From: Xenorhabdus sp. BG5 | GTDB taxonomy: Bacteria; Pseudomonadota; Gammaproteobacteria; Enterobacterales; Enterobacteriaceae | Direction of reading: 5' to 3' | Assembly (NCBI RefSeq): GCF_015163665.1 | Contig: NZ_JADEUG010000036.1 | Location: 1 to 34,828 of the forward strand | DNA length: 34,828 nucleotides | In this document: piece after piece, positions 27,801-31,562 of the stretch | Numbering within the stretch: the first letter of the stretch is position 1 | Layout: the number at the start of each line of letters is the position of its first letter | Made by a program: the position numbers and the translations under genes | The notes under the pieces: generated by a model | Told to the model about the DNA's origin: nothing | The model's input: the letters and a program-made list of their open reading frames with translations, nothing else | Database searches by the model: none

Positions 27801-28743
27801 AACAAAACGTGGTCTGTATTGTACCTTGAATGCGCTGTTCCAATTCCCAGTGCTGGCAGAACTGGCTGTAAAAATCATATCAGACGGATTATCTCAGCCA
27901 CAAAACAGGGCCGTTACTGTACGTTCTGGCGGAACACTGCCACCTTTATTCTTTGTTCCTACTGGAATAGGTGATTATTCCTATGCTTTCGGGGTGACTG
28001 AACATATCCAGTCAGGTTGTCCGATTTATGCCTTACCCTGGCCTGCTATGAATGAGGAACTGATATCGACAATGGAAATGCTGGCCACCAGAGTGATCAC
28101 CTTTATGAAAGCCGTTCAGCCTGAAGGTCCATACAGGATATGTGGTTACTCTTCTGGTGGGATATTGGCTTATGCTATTGCTCAGCAACTGTTGAATAGT
28201 GGTGATAATGTCAATTTCCTCGGACTGATTGATACATATGCTCCTCACTGTTTCAGAGAACAGGGAACTCAAAAATATCAATTCCTAGCAGAATTGGAAA
28301 GGCAACCAGGCAACAAACACACTGAAACGATAGCGGCATTGTATCCACAAGTAGATGAATTAACTTGGGTACAATTAATTGAGTTCGCACAGAAATTAGG
28401 TTTATATCCCTCAAATTTGCGTTCAGATGTAGCTGCAAAACAGATGGAGCAGAGAGAAAATTATGCGCAAATAGTTAAAGATTATGTACCAAATGCATTA
28501 ACAGTGACGTTACATCAGTTCTATGCGGTGGATACTTCTGCTTTTATACCTTCATCTATGTCAGTTGCTACAGATTCCGAACAGACGTCTTTAATTATGG
28601 ACTGTTCATTGGGATGGAGTGAAGTGATGCCAGCTTCTTTAATGCGATTGATTGCTATACCTGGTAATCATTCCAGTTTATTTGAGGAGAAAGAAAATAG
28701 AATTGTCTTATCTCAGGCGCTCAATATGGCGTTAGCAAGGTAA
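8488..28743 (+). CDS. Giant six-module nonribosomal peptide synthetase with terminal thioesterase
   Basis: The 6751-aa cytoplasmic assembly line has the order C*-A1-T1-C/E-A2-T2-C-A3-T3-C/E-A4-T4-C-A5-T5-C/E-A6-T6-TE. Carrier serines, each in GGHSL, are S1015, S2093, S3162, S4256, S5348 and S6428. Three condensation domains (after modules 1, 3 and 5) carry the extra HH-L-x4-GD signature of dual epimerization/condensation domains, at H1116-D1124, H3266-D3274 and H5448-D5456, so residues 1, 3 and 5 should be D. The other internal C domains have HHIVSDG (from H2282 and H4449), as for L-to-L condensation. Hand-read codes suggest D-Ser, X, D-hydrophobic, Val, D-X, Glu-like. The thioesterase has the GYSSG nucleophile S6555. 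Start supported by TGAGGA at 7 nt spacing. The gene stands alone with a divergent exporter and is followed by a strong terminator. The product is not one I can name. Confidence 0.95.
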   Translation: MKNDKVMTSASGRDRKYLSVSKKHMRPDHHTPANHHVSVYYKLSGILNVELLHQALNILLIRYDALLSTLVEDDHEPVINTLSKNIESLFLISDIRTSDDKENKVAQIIDNTLNTSFNLAKGPLLRGLLVLLKEDEYIFLLNLHSIIVDSLSVKILINELCVIYNDLLNNRTLSLPLIAQHEANEISWTEERISIQREYWQQQLADAPPLLTLPTISPRLNQLSSKRDTCSFTLDKEFTNQLKQISQEHGITLLETIMTAWAIVLHRLSGQDSIIIGTSFTNRNITGTEKTVRPLANILPIRIDIDDNATVAELFAQVNQTVIDAQNNQDIPFKHLIEIINPGSHVADSPIFQAIMTWPDFYDREFELEGIKTSPMGYRSNCIKSEIELFIFHRDDELVGGITYATTLFEKQAIERQINYCLTVLHTITNNVTQRLKDLDILSATEKELLLNQWNDTAGYYPSEYCIHELLEQQVTKTPNAPALVFDDRILSYAELNQQANRLAHRLIVEGVVPDSCVAICVDRTPLMVIGLLAILKAGGAYVPLDPSYPSARLHYILDDAAPVLLLHDGIGADKLYDISATKKQLDIGTVLSEDVELSAENPCVMGLSSRNLAYVIYTSGSTGNPKGVQNEHRSVINRLYWIQQTYQLTPDDVVLQKTTFSFDVSVWELFCSFMSGGKMVLATTTQQKNLSQLIELISQEKVTTLHFVPSVLTAFLKEPDVARCLTLKHLFCSGEALHPITVKQCQALMPWVRIYNLYGPTEAAIDVTYWHCPDHFEGQMVPIGKPITNSRIYLLDNQQRPVPLGAIGELYIGGIGVARGYLNRPELTAERFLTDPFHSEPDARMYRTGDLARYDNDGNIEYLGRNDHQVKIRGFRIELGEIETCLEIHPAVQQAVVVSHTENGEDKRLVAYIVLVQGNESDQITAELRQYLLSVLPEYMVPAAFMVMTHFPLMPNGKLNRKALPAPDTTAYQRQYYQPPQSETENLLAEMWSQLLSINKISRFDNFFALGGHSLLIVQLMGLLREKGYTAQPGALFSSPVLAEQAALLTKMDDTFAIPPNLISHECERITPEMLPLIDIKQADIDRLVSQVPGGIANIQDIYALSPLQDGILFHHLLREKGDPYLLTNRIIFDSRSLLDRYLAAAQKVVDRHDILRTAFVWQGLSIPAQVVWRQALLSVTELKLDPADGAVHDQLIQRFDPLHYRLDLGQAPLLRFVVAQEADGRWVALQLLHHLVGDHVTMEVMNHEVQVCFAEQEDSLPAPTPFRNLVAQARLGASQTEHTRFFTDMLAEVEEPTLSFGVTEVHSDGSQVMEYHQMLAAALNDRLRTQARRLGVSLAALCHLAWAQVLSRTSGQEKVVFGTVLFGRMQTGEGAGSGMGLFINTLPLRLDINETPVRDSVRAVHTRLAGLLAHEHASLALAQRCSGIASGLPLFNTLLNYRYNLLPEGSDEILDGVEFLGEQERTNYPFALSVDEFGDALGLTAHVVQPFDPARICSYMQQALESLVEALEQAPETPVRTLEILPETERTLLLKTWNATETEYPDSLCIHQLFEQQVERTPNATALVYEEQTLSYAELNARANRLAHQLIALGVVPEQRVALCVTRSLAMVVGLLAVLKAGGAYVPLDPAYPSERLVHILNDAAPLVLLADRAGQTVLGKKVLADFMVLDPNILPDQLDDNPLVVTLMPYHLAYVIYTSGSTGIPKGVMVEHQAVYQRILSLSEIYTVTPQDRILQFSSFSFDGSVEEFFSSLCNGATLVIREDNWLSSMQEFIALTQQYRITVMPLPTLFWSELATRDITLRLPDCLRLIIIGGETVRKKAIQDWFTRGTHHPLLLNTYGPTENTVVATYQEILSPKDVCSIGRPVSHSCIYLLNRNGQIVPLGCIGEMYIGGAGVARGYLNQPVLTFERFLPDPFSDSPNARMYRTGDLARYLPDGNLEFLGRNDYQIKIRGFRVEPGDIEARLTEHPAVSEAVVLALGEGQEQRLVAYVVAEPDDGLAKRLRDYLSALLPDYMVPAAFVRLESLPLTPNGKLDRRALPAPDDKAFARQIYEAPQGEMEIALAAIWQELLKVEPIGRHDNFFALGGHSLLAVRMMSRIVDLGVELPLTTLFKSPTLAAFTEEIKGRFGDQKVRLPSILPVSRGDQLPLSFAQQRLWFLAQFEGISEIYHIPIALRLHGQLDVTAWQQALDALLARHEALRSVFITIDGQPQVKLLPAESGLPMKRYDLRKVADMHEQLEHLCVQETEASFDLTEGPLIRANLIQLTDNDYVFLLIQHHIVSDGWSVGVQMRELSALYAAFLTGQPNPLSPLSIQYPDYVAWQRQWLSAERIQIQSDYWKMKLADTPILLGLPTDRARLSEQSFSGNAVSINLATELTTSLKRLGEQHGVTLFMILLSAWATVLSRLSGQDDVVIGTPSAGRNRQETESLIGFFVNTLALRIDLSGAPGVTELLMRVRQTALAAQEHQDLPFEQVVEIVQPPRRLAHTPLFQVMFAWQNFTGQNNESQDWELPGLAVTPMNQVVNKVKFDLELNLFEENKQIVGALHYATALFDQPTIERHIGYLHTVLQAMVADHQQRITEINILSPVERRLLLETWNTTETPYPDTLYVHQLFEQQAEKTPDATALVYEEQKFSYAELNAWANQLTHQLITLGITPDQRVAVCVTRSPAMVAGLLAVLKAGGAYVPLDTDYPRERLAYILTNSEPAILLADKAGRLALGEKAIADLTVLDPNVLPNQPENNLQVLNSQIHHPQVSNPQVLALTPQHLAYVIYTSGSTGQPKGVMIEHHSLCNLITTQQNALALTPESRVLQFASSSFDACIWECCMALLTGARLYLAKRADLLPGTILSDYLEAHAISHVLLSPTALAAMDSLPDTLQTLLVGGEACPPSLVKRWASERRMLNAYGPTEITVCATLYPCDHQEDSPPPIGRPIANTRIYILDAQAQPVPQGVTGEIYIAGNGVAREYLNRPELTAERFLADPFSQDSGARMYKTGDLGRWRSDGNIEYLGRNDFQIKLRGFRIEPGEIEIRLTEHSAVREAVVISLGDEYDKRLVAYVVAEENDELANNLRTHLSTVLPDYMIPAAFVRLDTFPLTPNGKLDRQALPAPDEKAFARQTYEAPQGEIEIALATIWQELLGVEQISRDDNFFALGGHSLLAVQMVEHLRHQGIMLSVRDLFQSPELSKLARTLAEKWGQYRIVTTPPNVITPATTALTPEMLPLIDLTQSEIDLIVKQVPGGMANIQDIYALSPLQDGILFHHLLADAGDPYLLVRQARFADRFLLNRYLAAVQWIVDRHDILRTAFIWQGLSVPVQVVCRQALLSVLELTLNLADGPVCDQLIQHFDPHQHRLDLSQAPLLRFVVAREEDGSWRVLQLLHHLIGDHTTLEVMNREVQAYFAGKESNLPAPVPFRHLIAQARLGMSQEEHIRFFTDMLAEVEEPTLPFGLTGVHHDGSQVTQSHRILTTALNDGLRRQARRLGVSLAALCHVAWAQVLSRTSGQQKVVFGTVLFGRMQAGEGADSGMGLFINTLPLRLDMDDTPVRKCVQAAHNLLAGLLEHEHASLALAQRCSGIQGEAPLFSSLLNYRHNTPLVEIDDNMAGIEFLDGQERTNYPLTLSVEDFGEALGLTVQIVQPFEPERICSYMQQALESLAGALEQAPETPVWQLDILPEAERTLLLKTWNTTETAYPEAWCLHQLFEQQVAKTPQATALIMGDESLSYRELNTRANQLAHQLIGQGVCPGDSIVLMFERSVVLVMAQLAVLKAGAVYVPLDPSVPDERKNWLINDCAAKLLLTDTQADIPADLAVPLLRLANESNTNSEQYSVNPDLPRVSTDLAYIMYTSGSTGTPKGVLVPHRAVVRLVINNGYAAIEPDDRVAFTANPAFDASTFEVWAPLLNGGTLVVIDHTTLLTPVELIRALQTYGITVLWLTIGLFNRLAVELSPALTQIRILIFGGDTPDLSVIAQVLKHRPPQQLLQAYGPTEGTTFTTTYLIEALEEGITRLPIGRPIANTRVYLLDSHGQPVPLGAIGEIYVGGDGVACGYLNRPELTAERFLIDPFSDRPDARIYRSGDLARYLPDGNLEFLGRNDQQVKIRGFRIEPGEIEARLVEHPMVRESVVLAQGEGQDKRLVAYVVTETVVTETGNTEVKVAETDEGLANSLRAHLSSLLPDYMVPAAFVRLDAFPLTLNGKLDRRALPSPDEKAFARQIYEAPQGEMEIALAAIWRELLGIEQISRHDNFFALGGHSLLAIQMINRIITLGIELPLVTLFKSPILAAFAGEMKSQFGERRLGEYNNKLPAILPISRESHLPLSFAQQRLWFLTQFEGVGDTYFIPMALRLRGQLDMTAWQQALDALFARHEALRSVFITIDGQPQVELLPAASGLPMKEHDLRNSPDADEEIKRLCTQEMETPFDLVKGPLIRAKLIQLADDYVFLLTQHHIVSDGWSISVLIRELSALYTALLAGNTEPLPPLTIQYPDYAAWQRQWLSSERVQIQSDYWKTVLANVPVLLDLPTDRPRPLEQSFSGHAIAINLGTELTASLKHLSKQHGVTLFMTLLSAWATVLSRLSGQHDLIIGTPSAGRGHQEVESLIGFFVNTLALRIDLSNEPNVTELLARVRQTALTAQEHQDLPFEQVVEIVQPPRSLAHTPLFQVMFAWQNFTGQSFTRQSLTGKSLTGKNNERQNWELPGLVVTPMDQAFNIAKFDLELSLFEENEQIVGALHYATALFDQPTIERHIGYLHTVLQAMVVDHQQQVGKIELLSPVERKLLLETWNTTETMYFDTLYIHQLFEQQAEKTPDATALVYEEQKFSYAQLNAWANRLAHQLITLGITPDQRVAVCVTRSPAMVAGLLAVLKAGGAYVPLDTDYPGERLAHILTNSEPAMLLADKAGRLALGEKAIADLTVLDPNVLPDQPENNLQVLNSQVHNPQVLALTPQHLAYVIYTSGSTGTPKGVMVEHQQLVHQITALSRKWSFSASDRILQFCNPSFDVCASEIFCALTQGAELVLRTNQWISSAQEFWRLCELYQISYLSIPVQFWRIITEANEGSIYKGLRVMCIGGETIPHHELERWLSVHRERPVLVNCYGPTEATITTTISCLNESTEQANIIGRPLANMRVYLLDTYGQPVPLGTVGELYIGGTGVSRGYFNRPELTAERFLIDPFNHQPGARMYRTGDLARYLPDGNLVFVGRNDQQVKIRGFRIEPGEIETRLEEHPLVREALVLTLDDGQDKRLVAYVVAHADEALPNSLYTYLSTLLPDYMVPTAFVRLNAFPLTPNGKLDRQALPALNNEAFVHQIYEAPSGKREMALAAIWRELLGVEQISRYDNFFALGGHSLLSVRMVERLCQQDLALTVRDLFQSPVLFELAQSLGQHQVVEVPPNIITSATTTLTPEMLPLIDLTQSDIDSIIEQVPGGLANIQDIYALSPLQDGILFHHLLENKGDTYLLITQQAFADRALLDRYLTAVQRVVDRHDILRTAFIWQGLSVPVQVVWRQASLSVTELTLDPADGPVSEQLAQRFEPRHYRLDLRQAPLLRFVVAQEKTDGRWLLLRHQHHLIGDHTTLDVMNREVRAYLSGEENHQPEPVPFRNLIAQARMGVSQEEHIHFFTDMLVEVEEPTLPFGLTDVYGSDLQMTEYHQMLTFTLNDSLRNQARRLNISLAALCHVAWAQVLSHTSGQEKVVFGTVLFGRMAGGKGADSGMGMFINTLPLRLDIDETSVWESVQIAHSRLAGLLEHEHASLAMAQRCSGVQGDIPLFSALLNYRHNVSSTTVDEMMVDVEFIDAQERTNYPLTLSVEDLGDALGLTAQVVQPLDPKRICSYMQQALESLVEALEQAPETPIRALEILPETERTLLLKTWNATETAYPNSLCIHQLFEQQVEKTPQATALVYENQTLSYAELNARANRLAHQLIALGVVPDQRVVICVTRSLAMVVGILAILKAGGAYVPLDPTYPSERLTYILTDAAPTIILADNNGCVALGKKALRDLIVLDPNSLTDQPDSNPQLSVLTTRHLAYVIYTSGSTGRPKGVMVEHNSLLNLYGSLTQRIFANHVIANSPIPYRVSLNASISFDTTLKSLLGLLNGYTLVVIPQAVRANNTALLQFLTMANLDVLDCTPMQLEMLLAADLRQHKKDLVLLVGGEAISTQTWQTIIGIPQLTAYNVYGPTECTVDATLARIELAHPYPIIGRPLANTHLYLLDNFGYPVPLGCIGEMYIGGVGVARGYLNQPELTAERFLPDPFSHKPDARMYRTGDLARYLPDGNLEFLGRNDYQIKIRGFRVEPGEIETILTKHSAVNDAVVLALEEGQEQRLVAYVVAEPDDELVNHLRNYVSALLPDYMVPAAFVRLETLPLTPNGKLDRRALPAPGEAAFAHQVYEAPQGETEITLATIWQELLNVEQVGRYDNFFVLGGHSLLAMRMINLATKRGLYCTLNALFQFPVLAELAVKIISDGLSQPQNRAVTVRSGGTLPPLFFVPTGIGDYSYAFGVTEHIQSGCPIYALPWPAMNEELISTMEMLATRVITFMKAVQPEGPYRICGYSSGGILAYAIAQQLLNSGDNVNFLGLIDTYAPHCFREQGTQKYQFLAELERQPGNKHTETIAALYPQVDELTWVQLIEFAQKLGLYPSNLRSDVAAKQMEQRENYAQIVKDYVPNALTVTLHQFYAVDTSAFIPSSMSVATDSEQTSLIMDCSLGWSEVMPASLMRLIAIPGNHSSLFEEKENRIVLSQALNMALAR
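9838..11640 (+). other. NRPS module 1, A1-T1, predicted Ser
   Basis: The adenylation domain has SYAEL, TSGSTGNPKG, YGPTEA, YRTGD and the terminal PNGKLNRKALP. Residues at the ten code positions read D-V-W-H-F-S-L-I-D-K, which is the known serine code (EntF type) apart from Ile/Val at one position. The carrier serine is S1015. The following C/E domain should make this D-Ser, the first residue of the peptide. Confidence 0.75.
11701..14880 (+). other. NRPS module 2, dual C/E-A2-T2, specificity unclear
   Basis: The dual condensation/epimerization domain has H1116 to D1124 (HHLLREKGD) and a second motif HHLVGDH from H1235. The A2 code reads D-G-E-P-I-G-T-V-V-K. The acidic residue at the third position could hold a basic side chain, but I know no exact match. 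The middle of A2 is AT-rich (32% GC in the 60 bases from 13921). The carrier serine is S2093. Confidence 0.7.
14920..18090 (+). other. NRPS module 3, C-A3-T3, predicted hydrophobic residue
   Basis: The LCL-type condensation domain has an intact HHIVSDG from H2282. The A3 code is D-A-W-L-L-G-A-V-C-K: seven of ten positions match a leucine code and six match the GrsA phenylalanine code, so a hydrophobic residue is likely but not fixed. Carrier serine S3162. The next C/E domain should epimerize it. Confidence 0.6.
16726..16785 (+). repeat. 15-bp tandem repeat, four units, in A3
   Basis: Four in-frame 15-bp units encode NLQVL, NSQIH, HPQVS and NPQVL in the loop before the TSGSTG motif of A3. The corresponding loop of A5 (23272-23316) has three units, and A2 and A6 have none. 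The change is by whole units, as expected from slippage or unequal exchange. Confidence 0.8.
18120..21390 (+). other. NRPS module 4, dual C/E-A4-T4, predicted Val
   Basis: The C/E signature is HHLLADAGD (H3266-D3274), with HHLIGDH from H3385. The A4 code D-A-F-W-I-G-A-T-F-K matches the gramicidin S valine code at nine of ten positions. The core of A4 is GC-rich (70% in the 60 bases from 20041), unlike modules 2 and 6. Carrier serine S4256. A 15-bp repeat expansion lies near its C-terminal end (20914-20973). Confidence 0.7.
20914..20973 (+). repeat. 15-bp tandem repeat in A4 C-terminal region
   Basis: The units encode VVTET, VVTET, GNTEV and KVAET, where the other A domains have a single VVAEx unit followed by Asp-rich sequence. 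The first two units are nearly identical at the DNA level. Confidence 0.7.
22498..22557 (+). repeat. 15-bp tandem repeat, four units, in the module 5 condensation domain
   Basis: The units encode FTGQS, FTRQS, LTGKS and LTGKN. The equivalent place in the module 3 condensation domain (from 15997) has one unit, FTGQN. The insertion is in frame and lies in a loop before WELPGL. Confidence 0.8.
23272..23316 (+). repeat. 15-bp tandem repeat, three units, in A5
   Basis: The units encode NLQVL, NSQVH and NPQVL. It is the homologue of the four-unit array in A3 and differs by one unit. Confidence 0.8.
24661..27890 (+). other. NRPS module 6, dual C/E-A6-T6, predicted Glu-like
   Basis: The C/E signature is HHLLENKGD (H5448-D5456), with HHLIGDH from H5568. 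The A6 code D-T-K-D-L-G-V-V-D-K matches the fengycin-type glutamate code at nine of ten positions; Gln is an alternative. The A6 core is AT-rich (30% GC in the 60 bases from 26641). Carrier serine S6428 has FFVLGGHS instead of the FFALGGHS seen elsewhere. Confidence 0.7.
27930..28740 (+). other. NRPS C-terminal thioesterase domain
   Basis: This type I thioesterase has the alpha/beta-hydrolase nucleophile elbow GYSSG (S6555), an Asp in GLIDTY (D6582) and a His in PGNHSSLF (H6728). It releases the hexapeptide by hydrolysis or macrocyclisation; a Ser side chain at position 1 and a free N-terminus both make cyclisation possible. The DNA becomes AT-rich again across this domain. Confidence 0.85.
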
Positions 28744-28753
28744 GTATCCGGTG

Positions 28754-28795
28754 ATCCCACCTTATTTTTATTCGATAAAGTAAGGCGGGATTTTT
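28754..28795 (+). terminator. Intrinsic terminator of the NRPS gene
   Basis: ATCCCACCTTA (28754-28764) pairs with TAAGGCGGGAT (28781-28791) with one A-C mismatch, and the stem runs into TTTTT at 28791-28795. It begins 11 bp after the stop codon, so the NRPS is transcribed alone. Confidence 0.85.
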
Positions 28796-29233
28796 ATCTG
28801 TATAAATTAGATCCGTTTGCCTTGATTATGTAACCTTCATTGTAATTTAGTGAAGCAGATTATGTGTGCAAAGCGAACATTAAAATCTAATATACAACAC
28901 TGGCTGTTTAAAAGACATTATTATTCATTGTATTACAAAAAACCTGTAGAATAAATGTTCATTTTATGTCTTGTTAATACCAATTTTGATTTCGCTATAT
29001 TTATTGCGCCAGTTTTACCTGTAAATTATAAATAGGGAATTCTTGTATTTTGCCTATCCATTAGAGCATGTATCGTAAAGAGCGTTGAACGCGACTCTGT
29101 TTCTCATGATCACTAACACGTTTTGGGGCAAAAATCAGTTAGAGATAGAGAAATGAATGGTTAGCCAAATATAAGATTCAGTTGTATTGTACCTACCATA
29201 AAATCAGAGTCGTGTATAAATCAGTACAATTTT
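28796..29233. other. Non-coding AT-rich gap
   Basis: No credible gene was seen. GACTCTG (29093-29099) and CAGAGTC (29202-29208) form an inverted repeat, and ATTGTAC near 29186 pairs with GTACAAT just before the T run at about 29230. This could be a weak terminator facing the integrase end or an integration-site remnant, but neither is shown. Confidence 0.3.
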
Positions 29234-30151
29234 TTATTCACCCTCAGTCTTCCGGTAATACACCTGTCGGATATAGCGCCCCCTCCCATCACCATGCCCT
29301 AAATCCATCGACACCAGAGCCAGCGCTTCCCGCTCGCTAAAACCCTGCGCTTTGTAATATTCACCGGATTGCTGCGCAAAATGGTAACGCATACTGTGCG
29401 GCGCTTTATTACCGCTCAGTCCTGCACTTCTGACAATATAGCGGTACCGGTCTATAGCCTGAGTGATCGTGGGTTTATCAATCAGTTTGCCGCTACGCCC
29501 TGCCTGCTCCCGCTCGGCGTAAGCAATGGCATGTTGCAGTGCTGCCCGATCCAGTATGGCCGTTTGTCTAGGCCGTCCCCCTTTCGTGCCAAACACCACC
29601 CGGACGGTGTTATCACCATTGTCCAACGCTTTTTTCCAGGTCGCTAACGATTTATAAGCTTCCACCGCTTCTTTGGTACGCAATCCCAGCACATACGCCA
29701 ATTGCATCACCGCGGCGACATGCCGGTCTTTTTGCTCCACCTGCTGAAAAATTTCGCTGAACGCAGCCGATGTCAGCGCCATTTTCGTTCCCTTGCGGCT
29801 CATATCAGAGATACCCAAAGCCTGATTGCTCAAACGGGTATTTGCGGTATCAGCCAGCTTATGCTTGCCGGCCTGCGCTAAAATGGCTCGCAGCACAGAC
29901 ATCTCATTTTGCAGTGTCCGATGACTGATATGGTTGGCCTTACGCTCAGCAATATAGCGCTCGATATATTTCACCTTCAGGCTATCCATTTGCCGGAGTT
30001 TGATCCCATTGTTTTTCAAATAATCAAGGAAGTACCGGGCAATCCGCTCACGATCAGCCACCGTGACAAAACTCCCGCCCGCCTGTCGGGCATGAGTAAT
30101 AAAGGCTTTTCTGAACTGCTCAACCTTTGAACGTGTTGAGTTCTGCGCCAT
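29234..30151 (-). CDS. Tyrosine recombinase/integrase of the integrating-element type
   Basis: The 305-aa protein (from the ATG at 30151) has the two-domain form of integrases that accompany genomic islands (Pfam Integrase_1-like). The N-terminal half is a helical core-binding domain (ERIARYFLDYLK). The catalytic set, numbered from a GTG six codons upstream, is Arg164 (LGLRTKEA), Lys196 (GTKGGRP), His258 and Arg261 (HSMRYHF), His292 (LGHGDGRGRY) and Tyr299, with other Tyr nearby. The ATG at 30151 is chosen because AGGGAAGG lies 5 nt upstream; the GTG at 30169 lies in front of that site. It appears intact, in contrast to the integrase at the left end, and belongs to a different branch. It points away from the hairpin-rich stretch to its right and towards the NRPS terminator. 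Confidence 0.8.
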   Translation of the reverse strand: MAQNSTRSKVEQFRKAFITHARQAGGSFVTVADRERIARYFLDYLKNNGIKLRQMDSLKVKYIERYIAERKANHISHRTLQNEMSVLRAILAQAGKHKLADTANTRLSNQALGISDMSRKGTKMALTSAAFSEIFQQVEQKDRHVAAVMQLAYVLGLRTKEAVEAYKSLATWKKALDNGDNTVRVVFGTKGGRPRQTAILDRAALQHAIAYAEREQAGRSGKLIDKPTITQAIDRYRYIVRSAGLSGNKAPHSMRYHFAQQSGEYYKAQGFSEREALALVSMDLGHGDGRGRYIRQVYYRKTEGE

Positions 30152-30316
30152 CCGCACCTTCCCTGTCACTTTTCATTTTTTATGCTTAAAAATTCTCTGC
30201 GTGTCGGTTCAGATTCACCATTCCGTGGTGCGTCAGATAATGTGTAGCAGAGCGAGGTTGTGTTGAGTTATTGCAGGAGCTCGCGGCGTGCTCAGCACGG
30301 CGATGGGATGCTCCCC

Positions 30317-30345
30317 GTTCAGTGCCTGATCTCATCAGGATGAAC
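30317..30345. repeat. Hairpin upstream of the right integrase
   Basis: GTTCA (30317-30321) and CCTGAT (30325-30330) pair with ATCAGG (30334-30339) and TGAAC (30341-30345) around a 3-nt loop. There is no T run, so it is not a terminator. It may be part of an integrase regulatory or recombination region. Confidence 0.4.
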
Positions 30346-30548
30346 GCCTCATTATCTTGACGTGTCGTATCTCCTTTTTTACTGCATCAGCCTGTTGCAA
30401 GGCAGTGGGTTGAAAACCAGATCTAGCAGTTGTTCGTTAATCAAACAAAATGTCAGTCAATGGTCTATTTTGAGTAGTTTCACTGAGTAATTCGGGGTTC
30501 AAATCGGTCGTAAAGCCAGACCGGACGTGCTCTGGACGTTAGCCGCTT

Positions 30549-30596
30549 TGCGGCGTCACTTGGTCATCGCTGCGCGTTAACGCAAGTGACGCCGCA
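30549..30596. repeat. 14-bp perfect inverted repeat with internal palindrome
   Basis: TGCGGCGTCACTTG (30549-30562) is an exact inverted repeat of CAAGTGACGCCGCA (30583-30596). The loop ends in the palindrome GCGTTAACGC (30574-30583), which also occurs at 6524-6533. No T run follows. It resembles a REP/MITE-like element or a strong protein-binding or nicking-region hairpin; the sequence alone does not decide. Confidence 0.5.
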
Positions 30597-30611
30597 CAAT
30601 ATTCGGGACGT

Positions 30612-30803
30612 TTATCGTGATAAATACAAAACGTGGGTGAATGTCGTACCGGTTAAAATGGTATCGATTAGCATAAGGCAGGGCATGTTCTGCCCGGTTA
30701 TGTCGGTAGCCGGTGATAAATAACACCGGGAAACTTTCATCGTCAGATCGTGGGTTATTGGTCTGATGATATCTGCTTCCAAAAGTGCGCAGATGTACCG
30801 CAT
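30612..30803 (-). CDS. Possible 63-aa protein in repeat element copy 2
   Basis: An ATG at 30803 lies 8 nt after GGGAG, inside the element's CTCCC/GGGAG hairpin. The frame starts MRYICALLEADII, contains LTMKVSRCYL and ends LYLSR. Copy 1 of the element keeps the ribosome site and the first 20 or so residues in the same frame, then stops. The conservation of residues supports a real small protein or leader peptide; I do not recognise a family. Confidence 0.35.
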   Translation of the reverse strand: MRYICALLEADIIRPITHDLTMKVSRCYLSPATDITGQNMPCLMLIDTILTGTTFTHVLYLSR

Positions 30804-30879
30804 GACATGCACTCCCTTTCAGGCTACGGGAGTATTGGTTCGCCGCTTAACGCTGATCCTTGCAGGCGAGGGATCACTG
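30729..30879. repeat. Structured repeat element, copy 2
   Basis: This is a diverged copy of 6235-6375 in the same orientation, with the same series of hairpins. The hairpin after the shared GATGTACC block is GCAT/ATGC here and ACAC/GTGT in copy 1, so pairing is kept while bases change. The first hairpin is longer here (CGTCAGA with TCTGATG). It lies about 0.6 kb upstream of the right integrase when read on the minus strand. Confidence 0.55.
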
Positions 30880-31562
30880 AAAACAAAAACGATTTTAACG
30901 ATAGCATCAGATACCGTCAAACGTTTATCCGATATTGTCTTTTATTTTTAACTTAATATTTGCTGTTAATTTAAACATCATGCGTTCAAATACAGAAAAA
31001 ATGATTTTATATTTTCTGCCTAAAAATTATCTTAACGCAATATTCACGCAGAGTTAAAAAGGAAGTTTAAGCACTATTTTAACCTGAATGAAATCGCTAT
31101 TTTTTGTTATGGTGATTTATTTAATGATGGCGTTAATAACTATTTTATTCTTTCAAAATAATTTTTGTGATCATTATTGCAAAATGAAAATGATCATGCT
31201 CCCCAAAGCAGTGGATTTTATATTTTTATAATTAAATCATCCTGTTAATAAAATACATCTTCCCCTTTAAGATAAAATTAATAAAACAATGCGTTAAGCC
31301 TTTATAAAAAAACAGCATATTTCGCCAGTAAAGCAATTATTTTAACTTTTTATTTCGCCATTGTTGATGGCAACATTTTATTTCACTTACGTGAATTTGG
31401 TTTTTACACGTTAGCTATTTATCATCCCTCATTTTATTCACCATGAATTCCGATAAATTCGGGCAACAACGTCTTTGCAAATTATCGCCCTACCACGGCG
31501 TAATATTTGCGTTTATTTCGCTATTGAGCCAGCGATAAGGCAACAATTTGCGGACTTAATTA
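30880..31562. other. AT-rich non-coding stretch up to the insertion sequence
   Basis: There is no gene of credible length. The stretch has many A/T runs and no clear terminator or tRNA. Because the insertion sequence that follows ends only 127 bp before vgrG, this stretch was probably part of the vgrG upstream region before the insertion. Confidence 0.4.

Noticed and set aside
10351-28438. Many minus-strand reading frames of 60-175 codons opposite the NRPS
   Set aside because: They recur at equivalent places in the repeated modules, show biased composition from the coding strand, and have no ribosome sites.
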